A DNA stretch of 64,000 nt from Planctomycetaceae bacterium (GTDB lineage: Bacteria; Planctomycetota; Planctomycetia; Planctomycetales; Planctomycetaceae), in contig JAKFWC010000017.1 of NCBI GenBank assembly GCA_021732975.1, forward strand, positions 1-64,000. Direction: 5' to 3'. A model generated the notes under the pieces. That model had not been told where the DNA came from, did not search any database, and worked only from the letters and a program-made list of their open reading frames with translations. Of the stretch, positions 1 to 9,650 are shown in pieces. Each line of letters opens with the position of its first letter. The stretch's first letter is position 1. The position numbers were made by a program, and so were the translations under genes.

Positions 1-34
1 TCAAAGGCTGAATCTTTCGGACCACAAACGGTTC

Positions 35-80
35 GCAATCTCTCCGGAGCACACGCCGCGTTCCGGAGATTTGCGGAACG
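35..80. other. Leading non-coding region with inverted repeats
   Basis: Bases 1-187 carry no gene I can support. Within them the arms CGTTCCG (59-65) and CGGAACG (74-80) pair, and a GCAATCTCTCCGGA segment near 35-48 can alternatively pair with TCCGGAGATTTGC at 62-74. This could be the 3' end or terminator of a gene left of the window. There is no T-tract, so the call is weak. Confidence 0.25.
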
Positions 81-187
81 GGCGGCTCGAATCTCAAAGA
101 TCCAGACACGATGGCATCCGTCGACACCGTCGTGGGTCGTTCACTCGCAATCAACCACATCCATCATCTCCATTGAGGAACTTTGTC

Positions 188-664
188 ATGCTCAACGTCG
201 ATTGGATTCTGCTAGCCGACCGCAGCCGCGCCAACATTCTGCACGCACTTCCAGATGGGCTGCAGCCGTTTCCCACGATCGTCAGCCTGATTCATGGCGA
301 AGGGCGGCTGCATCCGCAGGACCGCGACAGCGACGCAGCGGGGCGCATTCAACTTCAGAGCGGAGCACGATCCGCAACCGAACCGCACGAAGATCGTCGA
401 CATGTCGAAGCGCGGGTCTTCGCCAAACAAATCGTGGAGTACCTGGAGCAAGCCAGCCGCGATCGCCGGTTCGATCGGCTCTTCGTCGTCGCTCCTCCCG
501 AGTTTCTCGGCGTGCTGCGCGAAACCTGGCCACACCTGCTGCATCGCAAAATTGTACGGGAAGTGAACGCCAATCTCACCCAGCTTCCGCAAGCCGAGTT
601 GCAAACCCGACTCGCCGAAATCGTTGGGACCGTCGGGGCGATCTCGGATGTCAACCCAACATGA
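188..664 (+). CDS. baeRF/host-attachment-like protein
   Basis: A 158-aa soluble protein that resembles the 'host attachment protein' family, now classed with the bacterial archaeo-eukaryotic release factor (baeRF) domains. The N-terminus MLNVDWILLADRSRANIL is the typical beta-strand opening (Asp and Ala-Asp-X-X-X-A). The C-terminal half holds the conserved FAKQIVEYL, LFVVAPPEFLG and HRKIVREVNANLTQ segments. I start at the ATG at 188 because GAGGAA lies just upstream at 175-180; the open frame back to 71 has no such signal and a low-complexity Arg-rich sequence. Biochemical role is unknown; a stress or ribosome-associated role is suggested for the superfamily. It precedes the acsA-pdh-ACP operon by 150 bp on the same strand, so co-regulation is possible but not shown. 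Confidence 0.8.
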   Translation: MLNVDWILLADRSRANILHALPDGLQPFPTIVSLIHGEGRLHPQDRDSDAAGRIQLQSGARSATEPHEDRRHVEARVFAKQIVEYLEQASRDRRFDRLFVVAPPEFLGVLRETWPHLLHRKIVREVNANLTQLPQAELQTRLAEIVGTVGAISDVNPT

Positions 665-722
665 ACAGGCCGAATCTCGCGGTGAAGTGACATTCCCGCG
701 GCATGGTCGAAAAGTGACGACA

Positions 723-753
723 CATCCTGCCCGCGCTTCTCACGAGCAGGATG
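723..753. terminator. Hairpin between the baeRF gene and acsA
   Basis: CATCCTGC (723-730) pairs with GCAGGATG (746-753), an 8-bp perfect stem with a 15-nt loop, 60 bases after the baeRF stop and 60 before acsA. No T-run follows, so it may be a transcript-end or 5'-leader structure rather than a classical intrinsic terminator. Confidence 0.35.
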
Positions 754-814
754 ACGGTGATACAAAGTTCAGCTTGTGTTGCTCCGTGTCCAATGACTGC
801 GGGATCGCGAGTTC

Positions 815-2578
815 ATGTCGTTCAAACCGATTCGCAAAGTTCCGACTAAGGAAACACTCGCGCCGAATCTGTTGGACTACGAGGCGCTGCGGTCGGATTT
901 TTCCTGGGACAGTGCGCGCCGTGAGTTAGATGGACTGCCAGACGGACGAGGGTTGAATATCGCCCACGAGGCCGTCGATCGTCATGCGCAAGGGGCACGA
1001 CGCGATCGCATTGCTCTCCGCTGGCTGGGAAAATCTGGACGGCAACGCGACATCACCTATGCCGAACTGGCGGGATTAACGAACCGCTTCGCCAACGTCT
1101 TGCAAGACCTAGGTGTGGCACCGGGGGATCGGGTCTACGTTCTCGCGGGTCGCGTTCCGGAACTCTACATCGCGGCTCTGGGCACGTTGAAGCACCGTGC
1201 GATCTTCTGTCCATTGTTCTCGGCGTTTGGTCCAGAGCCCATCCGTTCGCGGCTTTCCATTGGTGAGGGCCGCGTACTCGTGACAACGGAAGCGCTCTAC
1301 CAGAAAAAGGTCGCTTCGATCCGGAATGCGCTGCCACATCTGGAGCATGTCCTGATTCTGAGTGATTCTGACACGGCCGCTACGATTCCGAACACGCACG
1401 ATCTCGGTACCCTGCTCAACGCGGCATCGGATCGATTTGAGATTCCACCGACCGATCCCTCCGATCCAGCTCTGTTGCACTTCACCAGCGGGACGACCGG
1501 AACTCCCAAAGGGGCGTTGCATGTGCATGAAGCGGTGGTCGCTCACCATATCACAGGGAAGCTCGCGCTGGACTTCCATCCCGACGACATTTTCTGGTGC
1601 ACTGCCGACCCCGGCTGGGTGACGGGAACTTCTTATGGCATCATTGCTCCGTTGACCAACGGCATCACCAGCGTGATTGACGAAGCCGACTTTGACGCCG
1701 ACCGTTGGTACGGTGTCATCGAGAAACAACGGGTCACCGTCTGGTACACAGCACCGACGGCCATCCGTTTAATGATGCGACTGGGATTAGACGCGGTGAA
1801 GCAACGCGATCTCAGCAGTCTGCGGTTCCTGGCCAGTGTGGGGGAACCGCTCAATCCTGAAGCCGTGGCTTGGAGCGATCTGGCGTTCGGTCGGCCGTTT
1901 CACGACAACTGGTGGCAGAGCGAGACCGGCGGCATCATGATCGCCAACTATGCCAGTATGGAGGTCCGACCGGGCTCAATGGGGCGTCCGCTTCCGGGAA
2001 TTGAAGCGGCAATCGTCCACCAGACGGAGACGGGGACCATCGAACTCGTTGCCACCCCGAATCAGGAAGGCGAACTGGCATTGCGAACCGGCTGGCCGTC
2101 GATGTTTCGCGGCTACTGGAATGAGCCCGAACGGTATCAGGCATGCTTCACCGACGGGTGGTACCTCACCGGTGATCTGGCCAAACAGGATGCTGATGGA
2201 TATTTCTGGTTCGTCGGCCGTAAGGATGATGTGATCAAGACCTCCGGTCATCTCATCGGACCGTTCGAGGTGGAAAGCATTCTGCTCGAACACCCCGCGG
2301 TGGCCGAAGTCGGTGTGATCGGTAAACCCGACCCGCAAGCATTCCAGATTGTGAAAGCGTTTGTCGCGTTAAAGCCGGGGCATGAACCGACCGACGAACT
2401 CCGTCGCACCTTGCTGGGCTTTGCTCGCAGCCGACTGGGTGCCGCCGTTGCGCCGAAAGAAATTCAATTCATCGACAAGCTGCCAAAAACCCGGAGCGGA
2501 AAGATCCTGCGTCGGCTTCTGAAGGCCCGAGAACTCGGTTTGGCCGAGGGCGACACCTCGACCCTGGAGGAGAACTGA
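815..2578 (+). CDS. acsA: Acetate/acyl-CoA ligase, AcsA type
   Basis: AMP-forming acyl-CoA synthetase (ANL superfamily) of 587 aa, the length of AcsA-type acetyl-CoA synthetases. It should convert a short-chain acid, ATP and CoA to acyl-CoA, AMP and PPi. Visible motifs are the P-loop-like [17 protein letters not shown], the [12 protein letters not shown] segment, the acetyl-CoA-synthetase-type [10 protein letters not shown], the hinge [10 protein letters not shown], and the C-terminal catalytic-lysine region [15 protein letters not shown], so both N- and C-terminal subdomains are complete. The ribosome binding site is weak (GGGATCG). The stop TGA is immediately followed by the ATG of the E1-alpha gene, with GGAGGAG inside the acsA 3' end, so the two are translationally coupled. 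Substrate could be acetate or propionate; context with a 2-oxoacid dehydrogenase favours C2 metabolism. Confidence 0.88.
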   Translation: MSFKPIRKVPTKETLAPNLLDYEALRSDFSWDSARRELDGLPDGRGLNIAHEAVDRHAQGARRDRIALRWLGKSGRQRDITYAELAGLTNRFANVLQDLGVAPGDRVYVLAGRVPELYIAALGTLKHRAIFCPLFSAFGPEPIRSRLSIGEGRVLVTTEALYQKKVASIRNALPHLEHVLILSDSDTAATIPNTHDLGTLLNAASDRFEIPPTDPSDPALLHFTSGTTGTPKGALHVHEAVVAHHITGKLALDFHPDDIFWCTADPGWVTGTSYGIIAPLTNGITSVIDEADFDADRWYGVIEKQRVTVWYTAPTAIRLMMRLGLDAVKQRDLSSLRFLASVGEPLNPEAVAWSDLAFGRPFHDNWWQSETGGIMIANYASMEVRPGSMGRPLPGIEAAIVHQTETGTIELVATPNQEGELALRTGWPSMFRGYWNEPERYQACFTDGWYLTGDLAKQDADGYFWFVGRKDDVIKTSGHLIGPFEVESILLEHPAVAEVGVIGKPDPQAFQIVKAFVALKPGHEPTDELRRTLLGFARSRLGAAVAPKEIQFIDKLPKTRSGKILRRLLKARELGLAEGDTSTLEEN

Positions 2579-3562
2579 ATGGTGACGACCGGCGCGATAT
2601 CCGCGCGCGAACAATCCCACGGACTGTTACGCCACATGCTTCGCATCCGGCGGTTCGAGGAGAAGTCGGCCGAACTCTACTCCGCGGGGAAGATTCGGGG
2701 TTTTCTGCACTTGTACATCGGTGAGGAAGCCGTCGCCGCGGGAGCGATTCCGTTACTAGGGGCAGATGATGCCATCGTTTCCACGTATCGTGAGCATGGC
2801 CATGCGCTCGTGCGCGGGATGTCGGCGGGGACCATCATGGCCGAAATGTACGGGAAGGCGAACGGTTGCAGTCGCGGCCGTGGCGGCTCGATGCATCTCT
2901 TTGATGCCGCGCTGCGATTTTACGGGGGCAACGCCATCGTGGCGGGCGGACTGCCTGTCGCTGTGGGTTTAGCACTCGCGGACCAGATGCAGGGACATCC
3001 CCGCGTGACGGCTTGTCTGTTTGGTGATGGAGCGGTCGACGAGGGGGAATTCCACGAATCCCTGAACCTCTCCGCGCTCTGGAAGCTGCCGGTCGTGTTC
3101 CTCTGCGAGAACAATCTGTACGCCATGGGAACCGCTTTGGAACGGCATGAAGCGCAGACACAGATTTATGCCAAAGCGGACGCCTACGGAATGGCCTCCG
3201 CGATTGTTGACGGCATGGATGTCTTGGCTGTCCATCAAGCGATGCAGGTGGCGGTCGATCACATACGGGCTGGCAAGGGCCCGTACTTACTGGAAGCCCG
3301 CACGTATCGATTCCGAGCGCACTCGATGTACGATGCGGAGTTATATCGGAGTCAGGATGAAGTCAACGAATGGAAGCATCGCGATCCCATCACCCTGTTC
3401 ACGACGAAGTTGCAACAGGAAAGTTTGCTGACTGACGCGGAACTGGCCGAGATGGAAGCCCAGATTGCCGCCGAAGTGGCTGCCGCCGTTGCGATCGCGG
3501 AAGCGGGGCCCTGGGAACCGGTGGAAGATCTGCTGAAGGATGTTTACACATGCCCCGCATGA
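2579..3562 (+). CDS. pdhA: 2-oxoacid (pyruvate/acetoin-type) dehydrogenase E1 alpha
   Basis: ThDP-dependent E1 alpha subunit, 327 aa, typical of the alpha2beta2 E1 of pyruvate, acetoin or branched-chain dehydrogenases. N-terminal [14 protein letters not shown] and [13 protein letters not shown] are the usual E1-alpha opening. The ThDP/Mg motif begins [15 protein letters not shown] and ends at CENN about 30 residues later; SRGRGGSMH and the phosphorylation-loop-like [15 protein letters not shown] are present. Close resemblance to PdhA/AcoA is inferred; the substrate is not decided by sequence alone. The start ATG abuts the acsA stop with a strong GGAGGAGAA upstream. Its 3' end overlaps the E1-beta gene by 13 bp, so it sits in a tight operon. 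Confidence 0.9.
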   Translation: MVTTGAISAREQSHGLLRHMLRIRRFEEKSAELYSAGKIRGFLHLYIGEEAVAAGAIPLLGADDAIVSTYREHGHALVRGMSAGTIMAEMYGKANGCSRGRGGSMHLFDAALRFYGGNAIVAGGLPVAVGLALADQMQGHPRVTACLFGDGAVDEGEFHESLNLSALWKLPVVFLCENNLYAMGTALERHEAQTQIYAKADAYGMASAIVDGMDVLAVHQAMQVAVDHIRAGKGPYLLEARTYRFRAHSMYDAELYRSQDEVNEWKHRDPITLFTTKLQQESLLTDAELAEMEAQIAAEVAAAVAIAEAGPWEPVEDLLKDVYTCPA

Positions 3563-4530
3563 CGTATCGCGAAGCCGTGCGCTCGGCGCTTCGCGAGGCG
3601 CTCCAGACGAATCCCCGCGTTTTTCTGATGGGAGAAGACATCGGACGCTATGGCGGGGCCTACGCGTGCAGCAAAGGTTTTCTTGACGAGTTCGGTCCCG
3701 AGCGCATCCGTGACACGCCGTTATGCGAATCGACTTTCGTGGGCGCGGGGATTGGCGCGGCCCTCGGCGGGATGCGCCCGATTGTCGAAATCATGACGGT
3801 GAACTTCAGTTTGCTGGCGCTCGATCAAATCGTGAATGGTGCCGCCACGCTGCGTCATATGTCGGGAGGGCAGTTCAGCGTACCGCTCGTCATCCGCATG
3901 GCCACCGGCGGCGGGCGACAACTGGCCGCACAGCACTCGCACAGCCTCGAAGTGTGGTATGCCCACATTCCCGGCATCAAAGTTGTGGCACCAGCGACGG
4001 TCACCGACGCGCGGTACATGTTGGGACTGGCCTTGCAGGAACCCGACCCGGTGATCGTGTTTGAGCACGCGCTGCAGTATCCGATGGAAGGCAACCTGGA
4101 CGAATCGCCGCCCCAGGATCTGTTTCGCGCCGCGGTTCGGCGCGCGGGCAATGACGTAACAGTCGTCACGTATGGCGGTTCTTTGTGGAAGTGCCTGCAG
4201 GCGGCGGATCAACTGGCTGAGCAAGGAATCCAGGCGGAAGTCATCGACCTGCGCTCGCTGCGGCCGCTCGACATGGACACGGTGCTGACCTCACTGAAGA
4301 AAACCCATCGAGCGGTCATTGTGGATGAAGGCTGGCGGACTTGCAGTCTGGCGGCGGAAATCAGTGCGCAGATCATGGAACGGGGTTTCTACGATCTCGA
4401 TGCGCCGGTGGCTCGGGTGTGCAGTGCCGAGGTGCCAATTCCGTATGCCCGTCATCTGGAAGAGGCGGCGTTGCCGCGGGTCGAGCGAATCGTCGCCACG
4501 ATCAAGGAATTGCTGGCCCATCATGAGTGA
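3550..4530 (+). CDS. pdhB: 2-oxoacid dehydrogenase E1 beta
   Basis: Partner of the preceding gene: 326-aa transketolase-like E1 beta subunit. Family features include [30 protein letters not shown], the [20 protein letters not shown] stretch, and the C-terminal transketolase_C domain with [12 protein letters not shown] and VIVDEGWR. Alpha and beta together decarboxylate a 2-oxoacid with ThDP and reductively acylate the lipoyl domain of E2. AAGGA nine bases before the ATG at 3550 supports the start; a second Met three codons later is possible. The gene overlaps E1 alpha by 13 bp and E2 by 8 bp, consistent with stoichiometric translation. Confidence 0.9.
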   Translation: MPRMTYREAVRSALREALQTNPRVFLMGEDIGRYGGAYACSKGFLDEFGPERIRDTPLCESTFVGAGIGAALGGMRPIVEIMTVNFSLLALDQIVNGAATLRHMSGGQFSVPLVIRMATGGGRQLAAQHSHSLEVWYAHIPGIKVVAPATVTDARYMLGLALQEPDPVIVFEHALQYPMEGNLDESPPQDLFRAAVRRAGNDVTVVTYGGSLWKCLQAADQLAEQGIQAEVIDLRSLRPLDMDTVLTSLKKTHRAVIVDEGWRTCSLAAEISAQIMERGFYDLDAPVARVCSAEVPIPYARHLEEAALPRVERIVATIKELLAHHE

Positions 4531-5722
4531 ATTCAAAATGCCCAGCCTCGGGGCCGACATGGAGGCCGGGACGCTCGTCGGCTGGCACAAGCAGCCGGGG
4601 GATCGAATTGAACGCGGCGACCTGATTGCCGATGTCGAGACCGACAAAGGTGTCATTGGTGTCGAAGCATTCCATGGCGGAGTTCTCGAACGCCACGTTG
4701 CCGCAGTGGGCGCGAGAGTTCCCGTGGGAACCGTCTTGGCGGTCATTCAAGATGATCAAACAGCGTCACCGACGACCAGTGCTACGTCACCATCGGCCGA
4801 AGTAATCTCGCCGACACCCGCGAGCCCACCTGCTGCTGTCGTAATGACTCCCAACCCGACACCAGGCGACACCGAGCGCGTGCCGATGTCCCCGTCGGCA
4901 AGACGCCTGGCGCGGGAATTGGGCGTCGATCCTCACACGGTTCATGGAACGGGCCCTGGCGGTGCCATCACACGCGACGACATTCAAAAGGCTGCGGATG
5001 CAACGCCCATATCCCCATCGCAGGCCGCCTCACGTATCGATCTGACTCCCGAGGAACGCAATATACGGATGCGGCAGAGCATTGCGGCCGCGATGACACG
5101 GTCCAAGCGGGAGATCCCCCACTACTATCTCAGCACGACCATCAACATGCATCCGGCGATGACGTGGCTGTCCGCCGAAAACGAAAGCCGCCCCGTCACC
5201 GACCGCTTGCTTTACGGAGTCCTGCTCCTCAAGGCTGTGGCGCGCGCCTTGCGGGCCGTTCCCGAACTGAATGCCATCTGGGATGGTCAACAGGTTGTTC
5301 TTCAACCGCAAATCCACGTCGGTGTTGCGATTTCATTACGGCAGGGCGGCCTTCTGGCCCCGGCGATTCGCGATGTGGATGGTAAAACTCTTGACCAGCT
5401 CATGCGCGAGTTTCGCGAGTTGGTGACGCGTGTCCGCAAGGGCGGGCTGCGGGCTTCCGAATTGTCTGATCCGACAATCACCATTACGAGTCTGGGCGAG
5501 AACGGCGTTGAGTCCGTCTTCGGTGTGATCTATCCACCACAGGTCGCGATTGTCGGCTTCGGAAAGGTCGCTGAACGGCCCTGGTCTGTCGGCGGAGAAA
5601 TTGTCTCGCGATCCGTCATCACCGCAACGCTGTCCGCCGATCATCGCGTCAGCGACGGCCACCGCGGGGCGGTCTTTCTTTCAACGGTGGAACGATTGCT
5701 GCAGGAGCCAAGCCAACTATGA
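4523..5722 (+). CDS. pdhC: 2-oxoacid dehydrogenase E2 (dihydrolipoamide acyltransferase)
   Basis: 399-aa E2 chain. Residues 1-78 form one lipoyl domain with the acceptor lysine in [14 protein letters not shown] (Lys42). A Pro/Ala/Ser/Thr-rich linker (about 82-118) follows, then a peripheral subunit-binding domain with [13 protein letters not shown] and [13 protein letters not shown], and a catalytic domain ending in the [10 protein letters not shown] motif (His and Asp for acyl transfer to CoA). I start at 4523, the ATG inside the E1-beta stop region, because residue 2 onward matches the lipoyl domain; the open frame extends further upstream only as an out-of-frame shadow of E1 beta. The stop overlaps the ACP start by 4 bp. 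No E3 (lipoamide dehydrogenase) gene is in the window, so E3 must be supplied from elsewhere. Confidence 0.9.
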   Translation: MSEFKMPSLGADMEAGTLVGWHKQPGDRIERGDLIADVETDKGVIGVEAFHGGVLERHVAAVGARVPVGTVLAVIQDDQTASPTTSATSPSAEVISPTPASPPAAVVMTPNPTPGDTERVPMSPSARRLARELGVDPHTVHGTGPGGAITRDDIQKAADATPISPSQAASRIDLTPEERNIRMRQSIAAAMTRSKREIPHYYLSTTINMHPAMTWLSAENESRPVTDRLLYGVLLLKAVARALRAVPELNAIWDGQQVVLQPQIHVGVAISLRQGGLLAPAIRDVDGKTLDQLMREFRELVTRVRKGGLRASELSDPTITITSLGENGVESVFGVIYPPQVAIVGFGKVAERPWSVGGEIVSRSVITATLSADHRVSDGHRGAVFLSTVERLLQEPSQL

Positions 5723-5970
5723 CTGAGTCTGAACTCCAGTCGCTGATCGTACAACTCCTGGGAGAGATTGCCCCGGAAATCGATCCGAAGCAGATCGAAC
5801 CCGACGCCAACTTGCGTGAACAACTCGACCTTGATTCGATGGACTTTCAGAATTATGTGATTGCCCTGCACGAGCACACGCACGTCGATGTTCCCGAACG
5901 AGACTACGCCAAATTGCAGACCTTAAGCGGTGCGGTGGCGTATCTGAAGTCCCGCTTGCCCTCCGATTGA
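5719..5970 (+). CDS. Acyl carrier protein linked to the dehydrogenase operon
   Basis: 83-aa acidic phosphopantetheine carrier protein. The attachment serine is Ser40 in the LDLDSMDF motif, followed by the usual helix II ([15 protein letters not shown]) and helix IV. The ATG overlaps the E2 stop (ATGA), so it is the last gene of the acsA-E1-E1-E2 operon. It is not in a fatty-acid synthase context: no fabD/F/G nearby. A plausible but untested role is to accept the acyl group made by the dehydrogenase or the ligase. DUF-type small ACPs next to E2 genes occur in other bacteria to my recollection; I know of no defined function. Confidence 0.85.
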   Translation: MTESELQSLIVQLLGEIAPEIDPKQIEPDANLREQLDLDSMDFQNYVIALHEHTHVDVPERDYAKLQTLSGAVAYLKSRLPSD

Positions 5971-6117
5971 AGACCACCAGCCACACACTCTTGAGGCCGT
6001 TGCAGATGTCCGGGCGTCGAGCCGTGATCCAGCGACACGGACGGGCTCGTCAGTATCAGTGCTGGCAGGAATGCGAAGAGAAACAAACTCGACATTGCTT
6101 GGCCAGCGCCAATTCGT

Positions 6118-9100
6118 TCAGACAGGGGCTAACTCCAAGGACTGTGAGAGTGGCGAAGGCGAGAGTGGTTGCCCCGCGTCCTCCATAGTTTCCGGCGGCA
6201 GGACGTGCAGCTTGGCTTCCATGTAACCGCAGTAGAGCACCGGGACCACGAACAGCGACACGAGCTCCACAAACATCCCGAAGAAGACCGGCAGTGCCAT
6301 GGCCCGTGCCACATCTGCTCCCCGGCCAGTCGCCAGCATCACGGGCAGCAGCGCCGCAAAGGTCGTGAAAGCGGTCATCAGACAGGGACGAATCCGCCGT
6401 CGGCCCGCTTCGACGGTGGCATCCCGCAACTCCTGGACGGTCTTCATCGGACGGCGGTTGAAGAGTTGTTCCATGTAGGTGGCGATCACCACGCCATCGT
6501 CCTCCGCAATCCCGATCAAAGCAATCAGGCCAATCCAAATGGCGGTGTTCATCTCGATGTTGTAAAGACCCAGGCCAATCATGCCTCCGAAGACTGCAAT
6601 CGGGATTTGCGAGAAGATGATCAGCGTCAGGACCAGGTTACGGAAATTGAGATAGATAATCAGCAGGTCGACGAGGATTACGATCGGGATGATTACGGCC
6701 AGCCGCCGGTTCGCTTCAATCTGATTCTGGAACGAACCCACAGGCAACAAAGCATACCCGGCCGGCATGGTCAACGTGCCGTCCGCCTGAGCTTGTCGCA
6801 GATGGCTCTCCACCGCGGACACGGTTTCCAAATCGCCGGCCATTCCGGTGGGGGCAAACGCGATGTGGGCGACCAGCCGCGCATCTTCGCTGCTGATCAT
6901 CCCCGGCCCCCAGGTGGTTTTCATCTTGGCCAATGCCTCGAGCGGGACAACTTCGCCGCTTTCCGTCACGACTGGCAGGCGTGGGATGTCATCGATCCGC
7001 TCACGCAGATTTCGCTGATACCGAATGCGAATCGGGTAGCGTTCGCGGCCCTCCACCGTCGTCGTTAAGTTCATCCCTCCGAGGGCCGTTTCGACGATCT
7101 GGTTGACGGCCATGGTGGACATCTCGTAGCGTGCGGCCGCTTCGCGATCGACTTCAAACTCGACGTAGGGCATGCCCAGCACAATGTCCGGATTCACGGT
7201 CGCCCCGTTGACCTGCGGGATCTTTCGCAACTGTTCCGCCACCTGTCGGGCGGCTTCCGCCAGTCCATCGAGATTGTCGCCGTAGACGCGAATCGCCATT
7301 GGAGCCTTGATGCCACTTTGCAGCATCACCACTCGGCCTTCGATCGGCTGCAACGGAGACGCGGGAGTCACACCTGGCAATGTAGCCACGGCGTTAATCT
7401 GCTCCCAGATACTCTCGATGGTCACGCCCGGACGCCACGCGGTGTCGGGTTTGAGCATCACGTAAGTCTCAATCATGACACCCGGCGCGGGGTCCAGCGC
7501 CGATTCCACCCGACCGATCTTGCCCAGCACGTTCTCCACTTCCGGGATCTCGCGAATCAACGCATCCTGTGTCTGCAGAACCTCGATCCCCTGCGAGAAG
7601 CTGGCCGCTGGGTACAGCGTGGGCATGTAGAACCAGGTCCCCTCATCGAGCGCAATCCAGTCGTCGGTTCGCAGACCCGGAAAGCGGTGCTTGAGATCCA
7701 CGTAACCGGGCAATCCGTTCGGCTCCATTCCGACCAAGCGGGCGAATCGTTCCGCGGGTGACAAGATCGTCGGCAGTCCGAACCAGGCTCCCGCTCCCAG
7801 GAAGATGATGCCCAGGGGCACCATCGCGAAACTGAGTTTGTGTGCGAGCAGGAACCGCAGAATAGGTTCGTAAATCCACAAAATCAGTCGGCTGGTTGGA
7901 TTCTCTTCAATCGGCCGCAGGCGTTCGCGAGACATCAGGCCTGTTAACCCACCGATCACCACCGCGATGACAGCTGCAGTCGCCCACAGCGGCAGTGGCG
8001 AAAACTCGTCAAGCCACGGATGCCAGAGCAGAATGGCGGCGACCGCTCCGGCAACGCCCGCCACCAGCGCGACAACAAGCCCGCGCCAGAGGGACCAGCG
8101 CGAACTGTGCAATAGGAGTCGACATAGGGCTGGCACGAGAAACACTGCGACCAAAAGGGCCGCGAACATGGCGAACGTCTTGGTCCAGGCGAGCGGCGCA
8201 AAGAGCTTGTGATCGCGTCCGGTCAGGAAGAACACCGGCAGAAAGCTGACGATCGTCGTGGAAACCCCCGTCATCACCGCCGGCGCGACCTCGTGCGTGG
8301 CATCGATGATCACGTCGGTCCGACTGCGAGTGTCGATCGGATCTTGAGTTCCTTCCGCTCCGCGCCGATGGCGCTCCCATTCCACGAGGTGTTGATAGAT
8401 GTTCTCGGAGATGATGATGCCCAAGTCGGCGACTTCACCGATGGCGATGGCAATTCCCGCCAGCGACATGATGTTGGCGTCGATCTGAAACCACCGCATG
8501 CCGATGAACGACATGAGCACGGCCATCGGCAACGTCACCGCGACGATCAGGCTGGCCCGCATGTGAAGGAGAAACAGGACAATCACCACGGCCGTGATTA
8601 GCAGTTCCTCACGCAGCGATTCGGTCAGCGTCGAAACGGTTTCGTTGATGAGTCCCGTCCGGTCATAAACCGGCACCACGCGAACGCCTTTCAACCCCGG
8701 TTCAATCTGCTGGATCTTCTCCCGGACCCGCTGAATCACTTCGCGCGGATTCTCGCCGAACCGCATCACGACGACCCCGCCCACGGCTTCGGTACCGTTG
8801 AGATCGATCGCACCACTGCGAAAATCCGGACCCAACTGGACTTGGCCAAGATCGCGAATTCTCACAGGCACACCATCCCGCGACAGCACGACGGTCTGCT
8901 CGATGTCGGCCAACGACTGCTCGGTATCTTTGTTCTGGCCGATAAATCCGCGCCCCCGAATGACATATTCCATGCCCCCTGACTCGACGGTTTTTGCACC
9001 TACGTCGATGTTGGAGTCTTTCACCGCTGCGATGACCCGCTCCAGCGGAATGTCATGGAACCGCAGGGCGTCGGGATCGATTTCGATTTGATACTGGCGA

Positions 9101-9648
9101 ACGTAGCCGCCGACGCTGGCGACTTCACTGACCCCCTGAACGGACTGCAGTTCGTATTTGATAACGTAATCCTGCATGGTCCTCAGCTCGGCGAGGTTCA
9201 TCCCTCGCGGACCTTCCAGGACGTAATAGAAAATCTGTCCCAAGGCAGTTGCGTCCGGCCCCAGCGTGGGCGTCACCCCTTCCGGCAGCGATGCGATGGC
9301 CGTGCCTAACCGCTCCAACACGCGGGTGCGTGCCCAATAGAAATCGGTGCCATCCGCGAACGTCACTTGCACGAAGCTGTAGCCGAACATGCTCTTGCCG
9401 CGGACACTTTCCGCGTGCGGTACCGTCAGCAAGGCGACCGAGAGCGGATACGTGACTTGATCTTCGACATCCTTCGGCGAGCGGCCCGGCCATTCGGTGA
9501 AAACGATGACCTGGTTCTCGCCGACGTTCGGGATGGCGTCGATGGGGACGACCAGCGCGCAGTAGCCGCCAATCGCGGCGATGACGATCGCGCCGAGCAG
9601 CGTCAGGACGGGTTGGCGGACACAGAAGTCGATCGCGGATCGCAACAT
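6118..9648 (-). CDS. cusA: Heavy-metal RND efflux pump, CusA/CzcA family
   Basis: Inner-membrane proton-driven RND permease, 1176 aa, acting with the adaptor and TolC-like protein encoded upstream to export metal cations across both membranes. The N-terminus (a transmembrane helix, then VPIDAIPNVGENQVIVFTEW) is diagnostic of the heavy-metal RND subfamily. The TM4 region reads AIGEVADLGIIISENI, related to but not identical with the CusA or CzcA signature, so Cu/Ag specificity rests mostly on the adaptor. Between about residues 515 and 660 there are extra hydrophobic segments and a linker, making it some 130 aa longer than E. coli CusA (about 1047 aa). ATG at 9648, two bases after the adaptor stop. 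Last gene of the cusC-X-cusB-cusA operon. Confidence 0.92.
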   Translation of the reverse strand: MLRSAIDFCVRQPVLTLLGAIVIAAIGGYCALVVPIDAIPNVGENQVIVFTEWPGRSPKDVEDQVTYPLSVALLTVPHAESVRGKSMFGYSFVQVTFADGTDFYWARTRVLERLGTAIASLPEGVTPTLGPDATALGQIFYYVLEGPRGMNLAELRTMQDYVIKYELQSVQGVSEVASVGGYVRQYQIEIDPDALRFHDIPLERVIAAVKDSNIDVGAKTVESGGMEYVIRGRGFIGQNKDTEQSLADIEQTVVLSRDGVPVRIRDLGQVQLGPDFRSGAIDLNGTEAVGGVVVMRFGENPREVIQRVREKIQQIEPGLKGVRVVPVYDRTGLINETVSTLTESLREELLITAVVIVLFLLHMRASLIVAVTLPMAVLMSFIGMRWFQIDANIMSLAGIAIAIGEVADLGIIISENIYQHLVEWERHRRGAEGTQDPIDTRSRTDVIIDATHEVAPAVMTGVSTTIVSFLPVFFLTGRDHKLFAPLAWTKTFAMFAALLVAVFLVPALCRLLLHSSRWSLWRGLVVALVAGVAGAVAAILLWHPWLDEFSPLPLWATAAVIAVVIGGLTGLMSRERLRPIEENPTSRLILWIYEPILRFLLAHKLSFAMVPLGIIFLGAGAWFGLPTILSPAERFARLVGMEPNGLPGYVDLKHRFPGLRTDDWIALDEGTWFYMPTLYPAASFSQGIEVLQTQDALIREIPEVENVLGKIGRVESALDPAPGVMIETYVMLKPDTAWRPGVTIESIWEQINAVATLPGVTPASPLQPIEGRVVMLQSGIKAPMAIRVYGDNLDGLAEAARQVAEQLRKIPQVNGATVNPDIVLGMPYVEFEVDREAAARYEMSTMAVNQIVETALGGMNLTTTVEGRERYPIRIRYQRNLRERIDDIPRLPVVTESGEVVPLEALAKMKTTWGPGMISSEDARLVAHIAFAPTGMAGDLETVSAVESHLRQAQADGTLTMPAGYALLPVGSFQNQIEANRRLAVIIPIVILVDLLIIYLNFRNLVLTLIIFSQIPIAVFGGMIGLGLYNIEMNTAIWIGLIALIGIAEDDGVVIATYMEQLFNRRPMKTVQELRDATVEAGRRRIRPCLMTAFTTFAALLPVMLATGRGADVARAMALPVFFGMFVELVSLFVVPVLYCGYMEAKLHVLPPETMEDAGQPLSPSPLSQSLELAPV

Positions 9649-9650
9649 GT

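Noticed and set aside
6169-7068. Long open frame on the plus strand opposite cusA
   Set aside because: It mirrors the coding strand of cusA, has no family-like sequence and no ribosome site. High-GC antisense frame.
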